Positions 22,501 to 34,502 of a DNA stretch of 64,000 bases are shown here, piece by piece. How positions within the stretch are numbered: position 1 is the stretch's first letter; the number at the start of each line of letters is the position of its first letter. The stretch comes from Voacanga thouarsii (lineage: Eukaryota; Streptophyta; Magnoliopsida; Gentianales; Apocynaceae), in NCBI GenBank assembly GCA_026120185.1, contig JANUWF010001819.1, positions 1,550,001-1,614,000 on the forward strand, in the 5' to 3' direction. The position numbers were made by a program, and so were the translations under genes. The notes under the pieces are model-generated. The model was not told where the DNA came from. It searched no databases and worked only from the letters and a program-made list of their open reading frames with translations.

Positions 22501-25500
22501 TGTAATACCCCTACTAAAGGTAACGGCAAAAGTATATCAACACCGGATGTTGCCCCATTCAGTTTTCCAGATAAGGGGTCTTTATAAAGAAAACAACAGA
22601 GTATACAAGGTCCAGATCCATACAACAACCCATACTGATGGTCACATACACATATATAACAAAAACTCTCATTCATGAAAATTTTCACTTCACATCAGTA
22701 ATAAGGCACATTATCAAAAGGGGGAATGTTCAGACCTAAACTGCTATCACTATGGTATCTTCCGTTCTATCTGTAGGTTCACTTAACTCCAGATCCTACA
22801 AAAAAAAAAGGCATGTGTGAATGAAAAATTACCCAGTGAGTCCTATGTATGCTAGTGCTTTACGAAAGAATAGAGTACATAAACTTTCATGGGGAAAGTA
22901 GTTCATTTGTTCACTGGAAACAATTTCAAACACTCTAGGGAAAAGTTTATTCAGAATTCAATCATTTTTTAAAAAACTTATTTCAATTTCAAATTATTGC
23001 CCCGATTTGCAAATCACAGGCACTTCTCCAACAGAAGGTCGACCTGCATGCAAGTCCCGCAGTCCTTGCCTTTAGCGCCACCTATCCTTGTACTGAGATC
23101 ACAGACTCTAGTACTCAACTTGCACATATCATTATACTTAGACCGCAGCCTACAGTACTAAACCGTGCATCGGCCGAAACTAAGTACACTGTAGCGTACC
23201 TCTCATCACGTATACCGCAGCATACCAAGTGTACTGCAACATACACTTGCCACCATAAGCCAGGGGACCCAATCTTGACGTCTATCACCATCGAGATAGC
23301 AAGGAGTCAAATGCACCGAGTGTCCCCACTCGGCATCCAGCGAATGACTTAAAACTAAGAAGCGCCCGCAAATGCAACAGTCGCCAGGTGCTAAACGGCT
23401 AGCTAGGATGACTTATCTTAATGTTCTGTCCCCTTGGTTGGAGTAAGATAATCCCAGAACTAGCTAGGTTACTTGGGGTCATCTATCTCTAACATGAGCT
23501 AGTACAAAGATCAAAGTCCTTACTGAGTACTTAGTGTTATCAATACCAACCCCTTCTGACTGATCAAGCCACAGGGTTATCTGATCCCGTAGGATTTTCA
23601 AAACAAATATTTTGGGGCAAAATAATATTTTCCAGAATTTGATCTAACTGACTCGTAAGTCAGATCAAAATTCTTATAGGCTCCGTAGGGCTAACCAATT
23701 CATTCCATAGGCATATGAGGCAATAAAATAACTTTCGGGATTAAAATATCATTTTCTAAAAGTCAATCTCATCATGAGAGATCATTTTCCAAAATTTAAA
23801 ATAGGGTAAAGAGTTCTTTTCACACATTAAAATAAGTTTCCAGGAGTATTAAGGTCATTTTGCCCGTCCTCGATCACAAAAGTCATTTCCAAGGGCATTC
23901 GGGTCATTTTACCCATGTCCGATTCTAAAAGACTTTCCGAGGGTATTCGGGTCATCTTACTCTTACCTGATTTAAAAAGTGTTCACAAGAGTTCCAATAA
24001 GGATATTTCGATCAATTATCGAATACCCAATTCCAAAAGTTTTCATAAAACATTTCAATAAGGACATTTAGATCATTTTCCAAATACCCGATTTCAAAAA
24101 GGAACTTATTTCAAGAAATCTAGAATTTTAATCCAAAAAGAGGATTAAATTTAAAGTTTTCAAACACATTTCCATAAAATGTTCTAATAAGGGCATTCCA
24201 GTCAATTTATGAACACCCGATTCCAAAATTTATCATTTTTCTGGAAATCCCAAGTATTTGATCTAAAAAGGACTAAATTTACAAAATTCATGCTTTAATC
24301 ATCCATTAAGGTTTAGCCAATTATGAAGTTCATTCGAGCCCAAAATGATGCAAAACAATTCTTGCTCAGATAAACTTTAAATATATTTAGGGATTTTCAA
24401 AACAGTTTAAAACATAGCATTTCGTAAAAAAAAAAAAAAAAAAGCACACTACCTTTTAAAAGGTTTTAAAAATCAAAGAGACTCACCACGTATCTTATCT
24501 AATTTTTTCCCGTTCACGACCATTCAACCCCCGTTTCTACCTTTTCCAATGAACCGTTGGCCATTTATTGATAAACCTACAACAAACATCATTTTTGGGA
24601 CAAATCATGTTTGGTTGAAAAATAGCCTAAGGTTAGCCGAGGTCCAATCGACGTACCCGACGAATAGCCGACGTGCCTGATGGTTAGCCGACATTCAACT
24701 AACATTCAGCCAATGGAGCCGATGGTTAGTCGACGGTTAAGCAAAACGTTCAACTTTCGTTCACGTTGTTTTTCATCGTTTATTCAATTCTTTCGTTTTC
24801 CTTTTCCCATATTCTTCCTCCCTTCATATACAAGGGATTCACTCCATATTTCTCATTCATTTCATCCAAAATCACACAATTAAATCATCCTTAAGTTCAT
24901 CCATTTTTGAACTAATTTTCTGGAATTTCACTACTTGATACATGATTTTGTTTTGCACATAACATTCAATCCTCAGCTCCGATTTGGTTCTATGATATAC
25001 CAAAATGACCGTAAGACTCTTAACTTTAATTTTCTATAGGTCTTTTTTAGAGTCCTTATTCCCCATGACATAATATAGGTCAAAGACAGCCCCAATAGTT
25101 TTGCCTCAATTCCACTATTCATGCTTTCCTTTGTTTTCCTTTAGCCTTTAACACCTTAGGAACATTAATTCATTCAATTTTCCGTCAAACCATCTTTAAT
25201 TCTATGATTTTCATATTCCAATGACTCACAAGAGTCACACTTATTCAACAAAAATTCACCTTTTCTAATCAAAAGCTAGTATAATCCATTTTTCCAACAA
25301 AGTAACTTTCATTTTTATTCTACTTTGGTCATCATCTCCTCAACCAAAAGCAAACCTTCAAACTACCATGAATATTCAGTTCTTTCTCACACAAACTAAT
25401 ATCCAAAAAGCTTCTAGGCAGCCGACACACATAGACACAAAGAGAGTTCAACAACAAAGTTTATAAACCCTAGCTTTTGATCCAAAATCAAGACATGAAA

Positions 25501-25950
25501 ATCATGTTTTCTTGTGAAAATTGATATCATAATGATCACCATTCACCCAACAACAACTTTAATTCAAGTAAGGTAGGGTTTTACCTTATATTTAGAGTTT
25601 TTTGGTGTGATTTACTCCAAGAACCTCTCAAGAACTCACATACCACACCAAAAACATACATTAGCTACCTTTTTCTTTCTTTTTGCTATTTTCCCTTGAT
25701 TTCATTTCCTTTATTTCTCTCCCCTTGAGGCTGCCAAAATTCTAGGCTATACAACAGCCTTCCCACTGTCATTCTCATTATATTTTTGGCCAAGAGAATT
25801 TTAAATCAACTAATTGTATGGTGGCTAATGTATAGGTGTGTTCCAATGAAAATTTTGTACACCAACCACTTATTTTCCTCCTAAAAAATTTCTCTTCATT
25901 TCTCTTGCATGGTTGCCGATTTTCTTGGTCAATTTTTAGCCATTCAACCA
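22501..25950 (-). repeat. G1-family LTR, third copy, right-truncated
   Basis: It starts TGTAATACCCCTACTAAAGG and follows the 11368 copy to about position 14745 of that copy, including the part deleted from 20764-22500. It ends within CCATTCAACCA at about 25950, where G2-type sequence takes over. No PBS lies to its left, so it is either a separate LTR inserted in the 20764 copy or the product of unequal recombination. Confidence 0.82.
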
Positions 25951-26426
25951 AATAATAGGCTAATCCATTCATGAACATATACTTGAATTAACCCTTACTA
26001 ACACATGGCCAATCTCCTACTAGGCATAATCATCATCCATGACCTCAATTGAAAATAAGAACATAAAAGCCTAATCACCATTGGTGTCATAACAGCTAAC
26101 ATGCTTTAAACATCCATAAATCTTACTAATCATGATGAGCATACATTGATTCGAAAGAAAAATTCACAATACCTAATCATACATTTCAACCCTCATGTCT
26201 TAACTCCGCCCCCTTCATCCACATACATATACACAACCTCTATTTATTTTCAATCTTACTATATCAATATCTAAGAGACATGAATTCAGAAATTTAAAAG
26301 GATGATTCAAGAAGAAATACTTGGTAGATGATTACTTGATGAAGGTTTCTTGATTAGTGAGGGTCCACATGCTTGAGAGCCTTTTGGTGTCCAAAAAACA
26401 GCCATGGTTGGCCATCATTATTTTGG

Positions 26427-26474
<48 letters not shown>

Positions 26475-27207
26475 GAAGAGCATTAGAATGGAGTATAAAA
26501 AGTTGAGTAGAAGAGAAAGAACAAGAAGGTTGCTCTTGTTTTACCTTTTTATGTTCTTGGAACCTTCAACAAAAAAATGATTTTGATCCGTTTGAAAATT
26601 TTGGTTTGCATGATTTTATGTTATAAAGGATAGAAATGAAGACTAGGGATTAAGTATGAGTGATCTGGAGTATTTGAGAATGATTGGAGATGTTTAGGAT
26701 ATGTTTAGGCTTGAAGATGTTAAGTGTGTGTTCTTGATGTTTTTGGGAGAATTTGACAGAAAATGGTTTGAGAATTACTGGAATTATTGTTAGCTGAATG
26801 CCCTTATGCAATTAGGAGTTTCAGTTTTAGCAAGAAGGAGAGAAAAGTGATTAGTTTTTTTTGAAATTCAAATGGAGAAAAATGAAAAGTTGTTTAAGGT
26901 AGAGGAATAGTTAATGGTGGCTGTTCATAGAAGGTCTCTTGCTCTTCAATGGTATAAAACTGAACAAGTTAGGTTTAATGCAAAGAATGGAGAGCTGTTC
27001 AGCTTATAATGCTAGCCGAAAATGGTCTATAGTGGCAGAAAAATTTCTAGTTTAATCACTTGCTACAAGAGTGTTTTAATGGGGCAAAAAATATGGAATT
27101 AGTTTCAAGTTCAAATGAGTTTTGGATAGAGTAATCTTAGGAGCTTTTTGAGGTGTGATCATGGAGTCCAAGCACTCAAGGTTAGTATGGAGGTCAATGG
27201 TGTTCAG
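25951..27207 (-). repeat. G2 LTR fragment, left piece
   Basis: It matches 52970-54125 (inside the G2 LTR at 46711-55236), including the GA microsatellite and the CAAGAAGGTTG segment. The start is truncated against the G1 LTR. The last five bases TTCAG (27203-27207) are the TSD of the C2 insertion, and the LTR resumes at 36231. Confidence 0.82.
26431..26470. repeat. (GA)n microsatellite at a fixed place in G2 LTR
   Basis: Twenty GA units after TTTTGGCCAA. Homologous tracts occur at 53399-53419 and 63457-63500 and, on the other strand, at 49779-49834 and 58070-58093. Confidence 0.95.
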
Positions 27208-28557
27208 TGTTAGTGTTGTGCCCTATAGGCAATCACTTATACATGGTATATGACACATTTTATTTTAATAAAAGGCATTATTTATCTTACAGTTTCTTTT
27301 GTTTACTTTAAGTAATATAACTGTTCGATAAAGTCCCTAGTACAATCATGATATGAGATTCCTACTACACTGGATAGTATTAGTACTTAAATAGTCCCTA
27401 GTTATAGTATTAATGAGATAGCACATCACTAATGCATTAAGACTAGCATGTGTTAGACTTCTTGATTTGATCAGGCGATGGTTCTCATATCTGTGAGTAT
27501 TGAGATACTCAAAGTTAACACATGGATGCTTGTTAATGGAACAAGTTCATTGGATGACCTAACTTTGAGATAATCACATGGCTAACTATTTAGTGCAAGT
27601 GATATAATCTCAATATAGCAAACGTACAAGTATCCTTAGACTTGAGATCTCCAAGGTACTTTGTTTGCTGAGCATTGTACTTTGATTCCAATCTCCGGAG
27701 CTCGATCGAGGGCCGCCTATGGGATGGATATTGGGTACATTGTGAGGTAAACAAAAGTAGTTGAGAGTGTCAATAAATGATTCACCACTCCTAACAGTAG
27801 GGGCGAATATCTCACGGCCACTTGTAGGAATTACTACTCGAAAAGTCCTTGGCCAAGGTATATGTGTATTGGAAATAGTTCCAATTGATACATATCTACA
27901 GTAGTGGGTTCCTAGTACAAGTACCATTGTATTCGGGCCAAAATTAATTCTGGAGGGAGTTGGCACTAATTCCGTATTCTAAACCGAATGAGATGTTGTA
28001 TAGTGAAAGGAGTTAATTGCACTGTAGTTTGTTATTGAAGGGTTTATGTCAAGCCACTTGACTTCCTGGACTCTTGAGTGGTCATGATGTGTTGCTAGAT
28101 ACCACTCATGATTTGGGAATATGGGTTATTAATTGATGAATTAATAAACCAATCCTGATTAGAATTAATAGGATTAATTCTAATTAATTATGGATTATTA
28201 ATCTCAAAGTCGTTTGGATTAATTCATTTTCGCTACCAATTGACTAGGAAACCTAATAGGTCACACACAATAGAGGATTATGTACTCAAGATATTATTTG
28301 ATAACATAGTGGGGTTAGTTGCGAGAAAGAGAAGTTGTTGTGGACAAATTATAATTAGTTATAATTTGTGGTCCAAGTTGTAATTGTGGGAACTTGATGT
28401 TTCCAATTACAATTAGAAAATTTTAATTGTTTTAGAATTGTAGATTTTCAATGGATTTTGGAACATATATTGGATATGCTCGAAACCCTAATTGAAGAGT
28501 GATTCACACGAAAATAGGGGCCATGAAAAATAAACGTCTTCTTCTTCTTCTTCTTCT

Positions 28558-28588
<31 letters not shown>

Positions 28589-28930
28589 GTTTTGCTAAAA
28601 ACGAAAACAACCCTAGCCGCCATCTTATTCTGTTAGCACAGGAAATCTTAGTGCTTGAGTATTCCTCTGTGTGGATTACTGTTAGAGATAATCACACACT
28701 GTGATTATAGTGGTTGGACATTCCACTCTCGTGAAGTTGGATCAAGAGGATTGCTGGATCGTGCCTCGACTTGAAGAAAAAATTTTGTTCTTTGGACAAT
28801 CAAACAAAGGTAAAAAGCTGTTATCTTTATTATCATTATGTCTTGTTTTCCATACATAAGCGGGTTCTAGGATGGTATTTCGTTTATTTTTCGCTGTGCC
28901 GTATAGGATACGAGCCTAGGATACCCAACA
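27208..28930 (+). repeat. C2 5' LTR
   Basis: Boundaries are TG at 27208 and CA at 28930, one base before the PBS. It contains (CTT)n(CT)n at 28537-28588. A block at about 28442-28537 has no counterpart in the 3' LTR. A 118-codon open frame lies antisense at 27610-27966 and is discussed separately. Confidence 0.93.
28537..28588. repeat. (CTT)n(CT)n microsatellite in C2 5' LTR
   Basis: Eight CTT units followed by about 13 CT units. The 3' LTR has only a short CT run near 35877, and the minus-strand C2 LTR has a much longer compound tract at 45215-45313. Confidence 0.93.
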
Positions 28931-28931
28931 A

Positions 28932-28944
28932 TGGTATCAGAGAC
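28932..28944 (+). promoter_or_regulatory. C2 primer-binding site (tRNA-iMet)
   Basis: TGGTATCAGAGAC one base after the LTR end; the first eleven bases match the initiator-Met primer site exactly. Confidence 0.9.
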
Positions 28945-30896
28945 ATGCTATATGTGATCTACGAATATTGTTTTGGCATGAAAAATTGTTTTCATGTATT
29001 CGTGTTTGTCTTTGTTCACTATGAACATCATTTTCACTCGAGTCGAAATCATTTCGAGCTTTATGGATTGGGTTCTAGCACAATATGATTATGTAAAAGT
29101 TATTACATATTTCGAAAGGTGCTTTTTTTATGTGCTGAAAATTTTGTGCAGAAAATGTTAAACATAGTAGTTGCCCTCTGTTTCATCTTGTGAATTTGAT
29201 TTTCTATTTTTTTTTTTGGTCTAAACTAACAAATTGGTTGTTGTTTTGAGCTGCAAAACAGAAAATTTTGTTGAGAATTGTTCTCACTAAAATTATGCAA
29301 AAGATTAGAGCACCAAAAACTGTTTCTGAAAAATTGTTCTAAAAAATTGCCACCATTTACCGACTACAGCCGACGCCGACTCTGGCCTCCAAACCGGTGA
29401 CGGTTCCATTCTGTTCGTGATGTCCAGAAATCGTTTTTGGAAGAGAAAAATTTTTGGAAACCAGAACAGAGTTGGCGCTTGCTCTGGCTTTCAAATTGGT
29501 GCCGGTTATGCTCTATTTTGCATGATCCAGTTGTTTAAAAAAAAATATGGAATAGAATTTTAAAAAGGGAAAAATCTTATTTGATGAGAGGCGGCAAAAT
29601 AAAAATTTTTCCGTTATCGGGGGCGCTACCCCCCTAACCCCCGCAAGGGGTGCTGCCCCTTTGACCCCTGCCCGCTAACCAGCCAGCGGGACCGCCTTTA
29701 TCGTTGCGAGACGAAACCCAAAAGCATTCTCTCAAAATTAGTTTTAAGACAAACAATTTTATTTTTCAAAATAGTGATTTTGAAAATTTAAAATTAATGT
29801 ATTTTTCTAAAATATTGATTTTAGATTTTGTTTTATTTTTCCAAAATAATGATTTTGGAATAATAAAAGTATATGTTTATTTTGTTTAATCATAGTCCAT
29901 GGCATGGTGAATGGTTATGGACTAAAACCAATTATATCTATTCATGCATTTTACAGTTTTAATTTTTTTATGAAGTAGGGCCTGCGTGTCCTGCCTTCTC
30001 TAGAATTCTTGTGTAATTCTCTTTTCATCTAACTCCCCTCGAATGTAACTCGAGGTTTTCTCTCTTTAGGAAATTATGTAATTAGTTTATATAAGTTAGA
30101 TAGGAGTAGAATTATTTTCAATTTTCAAGATGGCAACCAAAACAAGGCGAGAAGGTAAGACCTTCTATTTAAATCATGTAAAAACATATAGGGTTAACTA
30201 TATTAATTTCTTTTATGGCTCAAAGAAATTAATTTAGGAAAAGTCCATAACCATACCACGTAATCTCTTTATTACCATGATTATCAATTATGTGATTTAT
30301 TGATTTTTATGCATGTCATTCAATGAAATCACTAAAAGGAACAAATCCCTCAATTAATATTAAACCTAATTCCTTCCATTAATATAATAAGAACGAGAGT
30401 CCTTTTTCGAGACCAGGTTGTTGGGCAAACCCAAGCCTACTTGACATTAGGCATGTTCAAGCTATAGAATTAAATTCCTTTGGAATTAAATTCCTAATTA
30501 ATGGGTTGGGTTTAACTAAATTCTTTATCCCGGTTGGACAAACTCAAGCATAAAGAAATTTAGAGGAAAAGTTGGGTTAGCCCAAAAGGCTTTAAGATTA
30601 AAAGCTGTTAATCACCCAATGATCTGATAGTAACATACGATATAACTGGTATTGGATACCAACCAATGAACTTAAGGGTGGCTTGTTAGGCAAACCAAAA
30701 GTTATTCTTGAGGAATTTGGATACCGGTCCGCTAGGAAAGTTTCCAGCGGGCTTTCCCGAATCAATAGTGGGGGCTATTGGTTTGAGTAAAATAGTGGAG
30801 TAAAAATGCATTTAATTAAACTCCTAATTATTTACATATCATGTACATATACAAATAGCTAATGTTCTCTATCTTTACATCTAAGTCACTTGCATC
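28945..30896 (+). other. C2 5' untranslated leader
   Basis: This is 1.95 kb without a credible frame. It contains two diverged copies of a CGGTGNCGGTT-type segment (29380-29420 and 29475-29520) and a GC-rich run of three short hairpins (29619-29690). The first roughly 330 bases also survive in the minus-strand C2 copy (55596-55939). Confidence 0.7.
29619..29690 (+). other. GC-rich triple hairpin in C2 leader
   Basis: Three adjacent self-complementary segments: GGGGG/CCCCC (29619-29633), GGGG/CCCC (29647-29659) and CCCGCT/AGCGGG (29671-29690). They stand out in AT-rich surroundings. An RNA structural role such as packaging is possible but not shown. Confidence 0.5.
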
Positions 30897-31546
30897 ATGT
30901 CAACAAACCTAAACTTATGTAGCATCTTGGAAACCAATAAGTTAACCGAGTCAAATTATCTCGACTGGTATAGAAATTTGAGAATCGTTCTCAAATCGGA
31001 AAAGTTACTCTACGTGCTAGATGCTCCTATTCCACCACCACCAGCCCAAGATGCTCATGCTGATGAGTATGTTGTCCACAAGAGGAACAACGAGGATAGT
31101 GATACAGTATCATGTATTATGTTGGCATCCATGACTCCCGAGATGCAAAAACAGCATGTGCATATGGATGCTCAATCGATTATACTATATCTTCGAGAGT
31201 TGTTTGATGCCCAAGCCAGAATGAGAGATATGAGACCTTGAAGAAACTATTTCATTGCAAAATGGTAGAGGGTTCTTCTGTGGCCACTTATGGGCTGAAG
31301 ATGCTAGGCTTAATAGAAAATTTTGGATCTCTCGGGTTTGCAATGGATCATGACTTAAGTGTTGACTTAATTCTACAATATTTGCCTAATAGTTTCTCAC
31401 AATTTGTGATTAACTATCAGATGAACAAGATTGAGTCCACCATTCCTAAGTTGATCAATCTTCTCAAAACTGCGGAGTCCTCTATGAAGAAGGATTCCAA
31501 TGCAGATTTAATGGTAGAATCTTCCTCTTCTAAGAAGAAAGTTTAA
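30897..31546 (+). pseudogene. C2 gag
   Basis: It starts MSTNLNLCSILETNKL and has the copia gag box SNYLDWYRNLRIVLK. The frame shifts at about 31240 (the first part ends RDMRP and the second resumes at KKLFHCKM). It continues YLPNSFSQFVINYQMNK and ends in a Lys/Ser-rich stretch with a stop before the zinc knuckle. It would form the virus-like particle shell. Confidence 0.88.
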
Positions 31547-31852
31547 AAGAAGAAGAAGAAGGCTCCCATGAAGCCTGTGAACAAGAAGGATGCAACTACC
31601 AAGGGCCCATGATATCATTGTGGGAAGATAGGCCACTGGAAGCGCAACTACAAAGCCTACTTGGAGACCATTAAGGACAAGAAGTAGAAGGAGAAGCTTA
31701 CAAGCACTTCTACTTCTTCTCCAGGTATGTTTACGATTGAGATAAATACTGCCTTTAGAAATGAGATATTGGTATTAGATACCGGGTATGGATCTCATTT
31801 GTGCAATAACTTGTAGGGACTAAAGAATAGTAGAAGGCTAGATAAAGGTGAT
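31547..31852 (+). pseudogene. C2 zinc knuckle and protease start
   Basis: A YHCGKIGHWKRNY segment near 31613-31655 is the CCHC knuckle with its first Cys replaced by a stop codon and its last Cys by Tyr. The protease active site follows as LVLDTGYGSHLCNN (about 31770-31815), with the catalytic DTG intact but flanked by stops. Confidence 0.8.
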
Positions 31853-32840
31853 GTGGACCTACGTATGGCAAATGGGGCAAAGGTTGCTACACTTGCTGTG
31901 GGGACATACGAACTGAACCTGCCTTCGGGATTAATTCTAAAACTACAAAACTGTTATTTTGTACCAGCTTTAATGAAAAACATTATCTCAATTACGTGTT
32001 TAGACTTATATAGATTTCATTTAATATTTAAGAATAAATATTGTTCTTTTTCATTGAATAATATTCATTATGGTTCAACAACTGTGGTTAATGGTTTATA
32101 TGTTCTAAACTTGGATAATCCGATTGTCAATATAAATAATAAGAAACCTAAAATAGATAACTCTAACACCTCTTACTTATGGCATTGTCATTTGGGTTAT
32201 ATAAACAAAAATCGTGTTTCTAAGTTACAAAAGCTTGGTGACTTAGGGTTATTTGATTATGAATCATATAGCACATGCGAGTCTTGTTTACTAGGCAAAA
32301 TAATTAAAACTTCTTTTCCAGGAAAAGGAGAACGGGCCAAGGAGTTATTAGAACTCATACATTCTAATGTATGTGGCCCAATGTTAATACAAGCAAGAGG
32401 AGGTTATAACTATTTCATAACATTTATTGATGATTTCTCACGATATGGGTATTTGTGTTCAATGAAATATAAATCTGAGGCCTTTGGAAGGTTGAAAGAC
32501 TTCAAGAATGAAATAGAGAAACAACTTGGCAAAAGTATAAAGACTCTAAGATCTGATCGATGAGGAGAATACTTGAGCCAAAAGTTTTTGAGTTATCTTA
32601 GAGACAATGTGATATTATCTCAATGGACTCCACCACATGTACCTCAACATAACGATGTATCTGAGAAAATGAATCGAACCCTTCTAGATATGGTACGGAC
32701 TATGATGGCTTCTATAGACCTACCAAAATTGTTTTGAGAGTATGCACTAGAGACTTCTGTTTATATACTAAATAGAGTTCCAACAAAATCGGTTGATACT
32801 ACCCCATTTGAGATGTTCTTCGGTAAGAAACCAAAATAAA
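31853..32840 (+). pseudogene. C2 protease tail and integrase
   Basis: The open segment 31853-32563 includes the protease tail (LRMANGAKV, YFVPALMKNIISI). It continues with the integrase zinc finger (YLWHCHLGYIN, CESCLLGK; the second His is Tyr) and core (HSNVCGPM, with the usual Asp replaced by Asn; FIDDFSRYGY; TLRSDR then a stop). Further on, SEKMNRTLLDMVRTMM and YALETSVYILNRVPTKS are read with one more stop. The frame then jumps from GKKPK to KYAVFLENE, a deletion of the segment with the usual WGCPAYV box. Confidence 0.88.
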
Positions 32841-34160
32841 CTGTTTGTTTTGAAGTATGCCGTCTTCTTAGAGAATGAGCACATGCTTAGAGGGGATAGT
32901 GGGAGTAAGATTGAACTTAGTGAAGTTCATGAAGATCAAACAAACGAGGATCAACCGTCTAACCCCACATCTATTGAGAGAATAGATGAACCTTTTAAAA
33001 CACAAGAACCTCGTAGATCTAGTAGGATACGTGTGGCACCTGAGAAATATAGATTTTTCATTTGTGACTACAATGACGTACTGCTCATAGATGAAGATGA
33101 GCCTACTACCTACCAGGATGTTCTGAACAGTTCAGAATCTGACAAATGGCTTGAGGCCATGAAGTCAGAGATGGATTCTATGTACGACAACCAAGTATGG
33201 ACTTTGGTTAATCTACCCAAAGGAATTAAACCTATTGGGTGCAAGTGAGTTTTCAAGAAGAAAACAGACATGGATGGTAACTTAGTTACCTATAAAGCAC
33301 GTCCAATGGTGAAGGGTTTTCGTCAACAACATAGTATTGACTATAATGAAACCTTCTCGCCAGTAGCCATGTTAAAATCCATTAGGATGCTCCTAGCCAT
33401 TGCTGCTCATCATGATTATGAGATTTGAAAAATGGATGTGAAAACAATTTTTCTAAATGGAAATCTGACTAAGGAAGTTTATATGACACAACCTAAGGGT
33501 TTCGCATCCAATGATAGCACAAAGGTGTGCAAGCTGCAAAGGTCCATTTATGGACTTAAGCAAGCTTCTAGGAGTTGGAACATCTATTTTGATGAAACAA
33601 TCAAAGAGTTTGGTTTCATTCAAAATATGGATGAGCCTTGTGTATACAAGAAGGTTAGTGGAAGTGCAATCGTTTTCTTATTGCTTTATGTAGATGACAT
33701 ATCGCTAATGGGAAAAGATATACCTGTTTTGCAAATGGTTAAAGTTTGGTTATCTAAATAATTCTCCATGAAAGACCTTGGAGAAGCAACCTATATTCTT
33801 GGAATAAGGATCTATAGAGATAGATCTAAAAGGTTGCTAGGTCTTTCACAGTCTACATACATAGATAAAGTGTTAAAAAGGTTTAGCATGGATCAGTCTA
33901 AAAGGGGATTCTTACCTATGTCACATAGTATAAGCCTTTTAAAGTCGATGTCTCCCAAGACACAAGTTGAAAGGGATCGCATGAGTAAGATTCTGTATGC
34001 CTCGGCAGTTAGATCTATCATGTACGCTACGATATGTACTAGGCCTGATCTATCTTGTGCTCTCAATTTGATGAGCAGATACCAATCTTACCTTGGTGAG
34101 GGTCATTGGGTAGCTGTAAAGAATATTCTTAAGTACTTACGAAGAACTAAGGATATGTTC
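32841..34160 (+). pseudogene. C2 reverse transcriptase
   Basis: Segments 32793-33248, 33432-33761 and 33768-34160 read as copia RT: WLEAMKSEMDSMYDNQVW, GCK stop VFKKKTD, FSPVAMLKSIRMLLAI, MDVKTIFLNGNLTKEVYM, RSIYGLKQASRSWN, the catalytic YVDD in LLYVDDISLMGKD, and FSMKDLGEATYILGI. Three in-frame stops (near 33247, 33427 and 33760) inactivate it. Confidence 0.92.
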
Positions 34161-34488
34161 TTAGTATATGGAGAAGGTGATTTGAAAATAAACGGGTATA
34201 CTGATGTCAGTTTTCAATCTGAAAAAGATGATTTCAAATCACAATCTAGCTACGTGTTTACGTTGTGCGGAGGGGCAATATGTTGGAAAAGTTCCAAACA
34301 AGAAACTATTCCCAACTGTACGACAGAAGCTGAATACAGCCGCTTCAGAAGTAGCTAAGGAAATAAAGATATAGAGAGTTCCTATGGATGAGAACATAGC
34401 TGACCCACTTCTGAAAGCACTATCCCAAAAGAAACATGATTATCATGTTGAGTCATTCGGTATTAGATACATTAATGATTGGCTCTAA
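34161..34488 (+). pseudogene. C2 RNase H, internally deleted
   Basis: It reads LKINGYTDVSFQSEK and YVFTLCGGAICWKSSKQET, then, after a frameshift, AASEVAKE joined directly to IKI and (after a stop) RVPMDENIADPL, ending HVESFGIRYINDWL and a stop at 34486-34488. The part normally between AKE and KI, carrying the CDN and HxxxREH-type residues, is missing (junction about 34358-34366). The same junction is present in the minus-strand copy at 55341-55362. Confidence 0.88.
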
Positions 34489-34502
34489 TGCAAGTGGGAG
34501 TT
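34489..34502 (+). promoter_or_regulatory. C2 polypurine tract
   Basis: GCAAGTGGGAGTT precedes the 3' LTR start TGTTAGTG at 34503. Confidence 0.8.
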
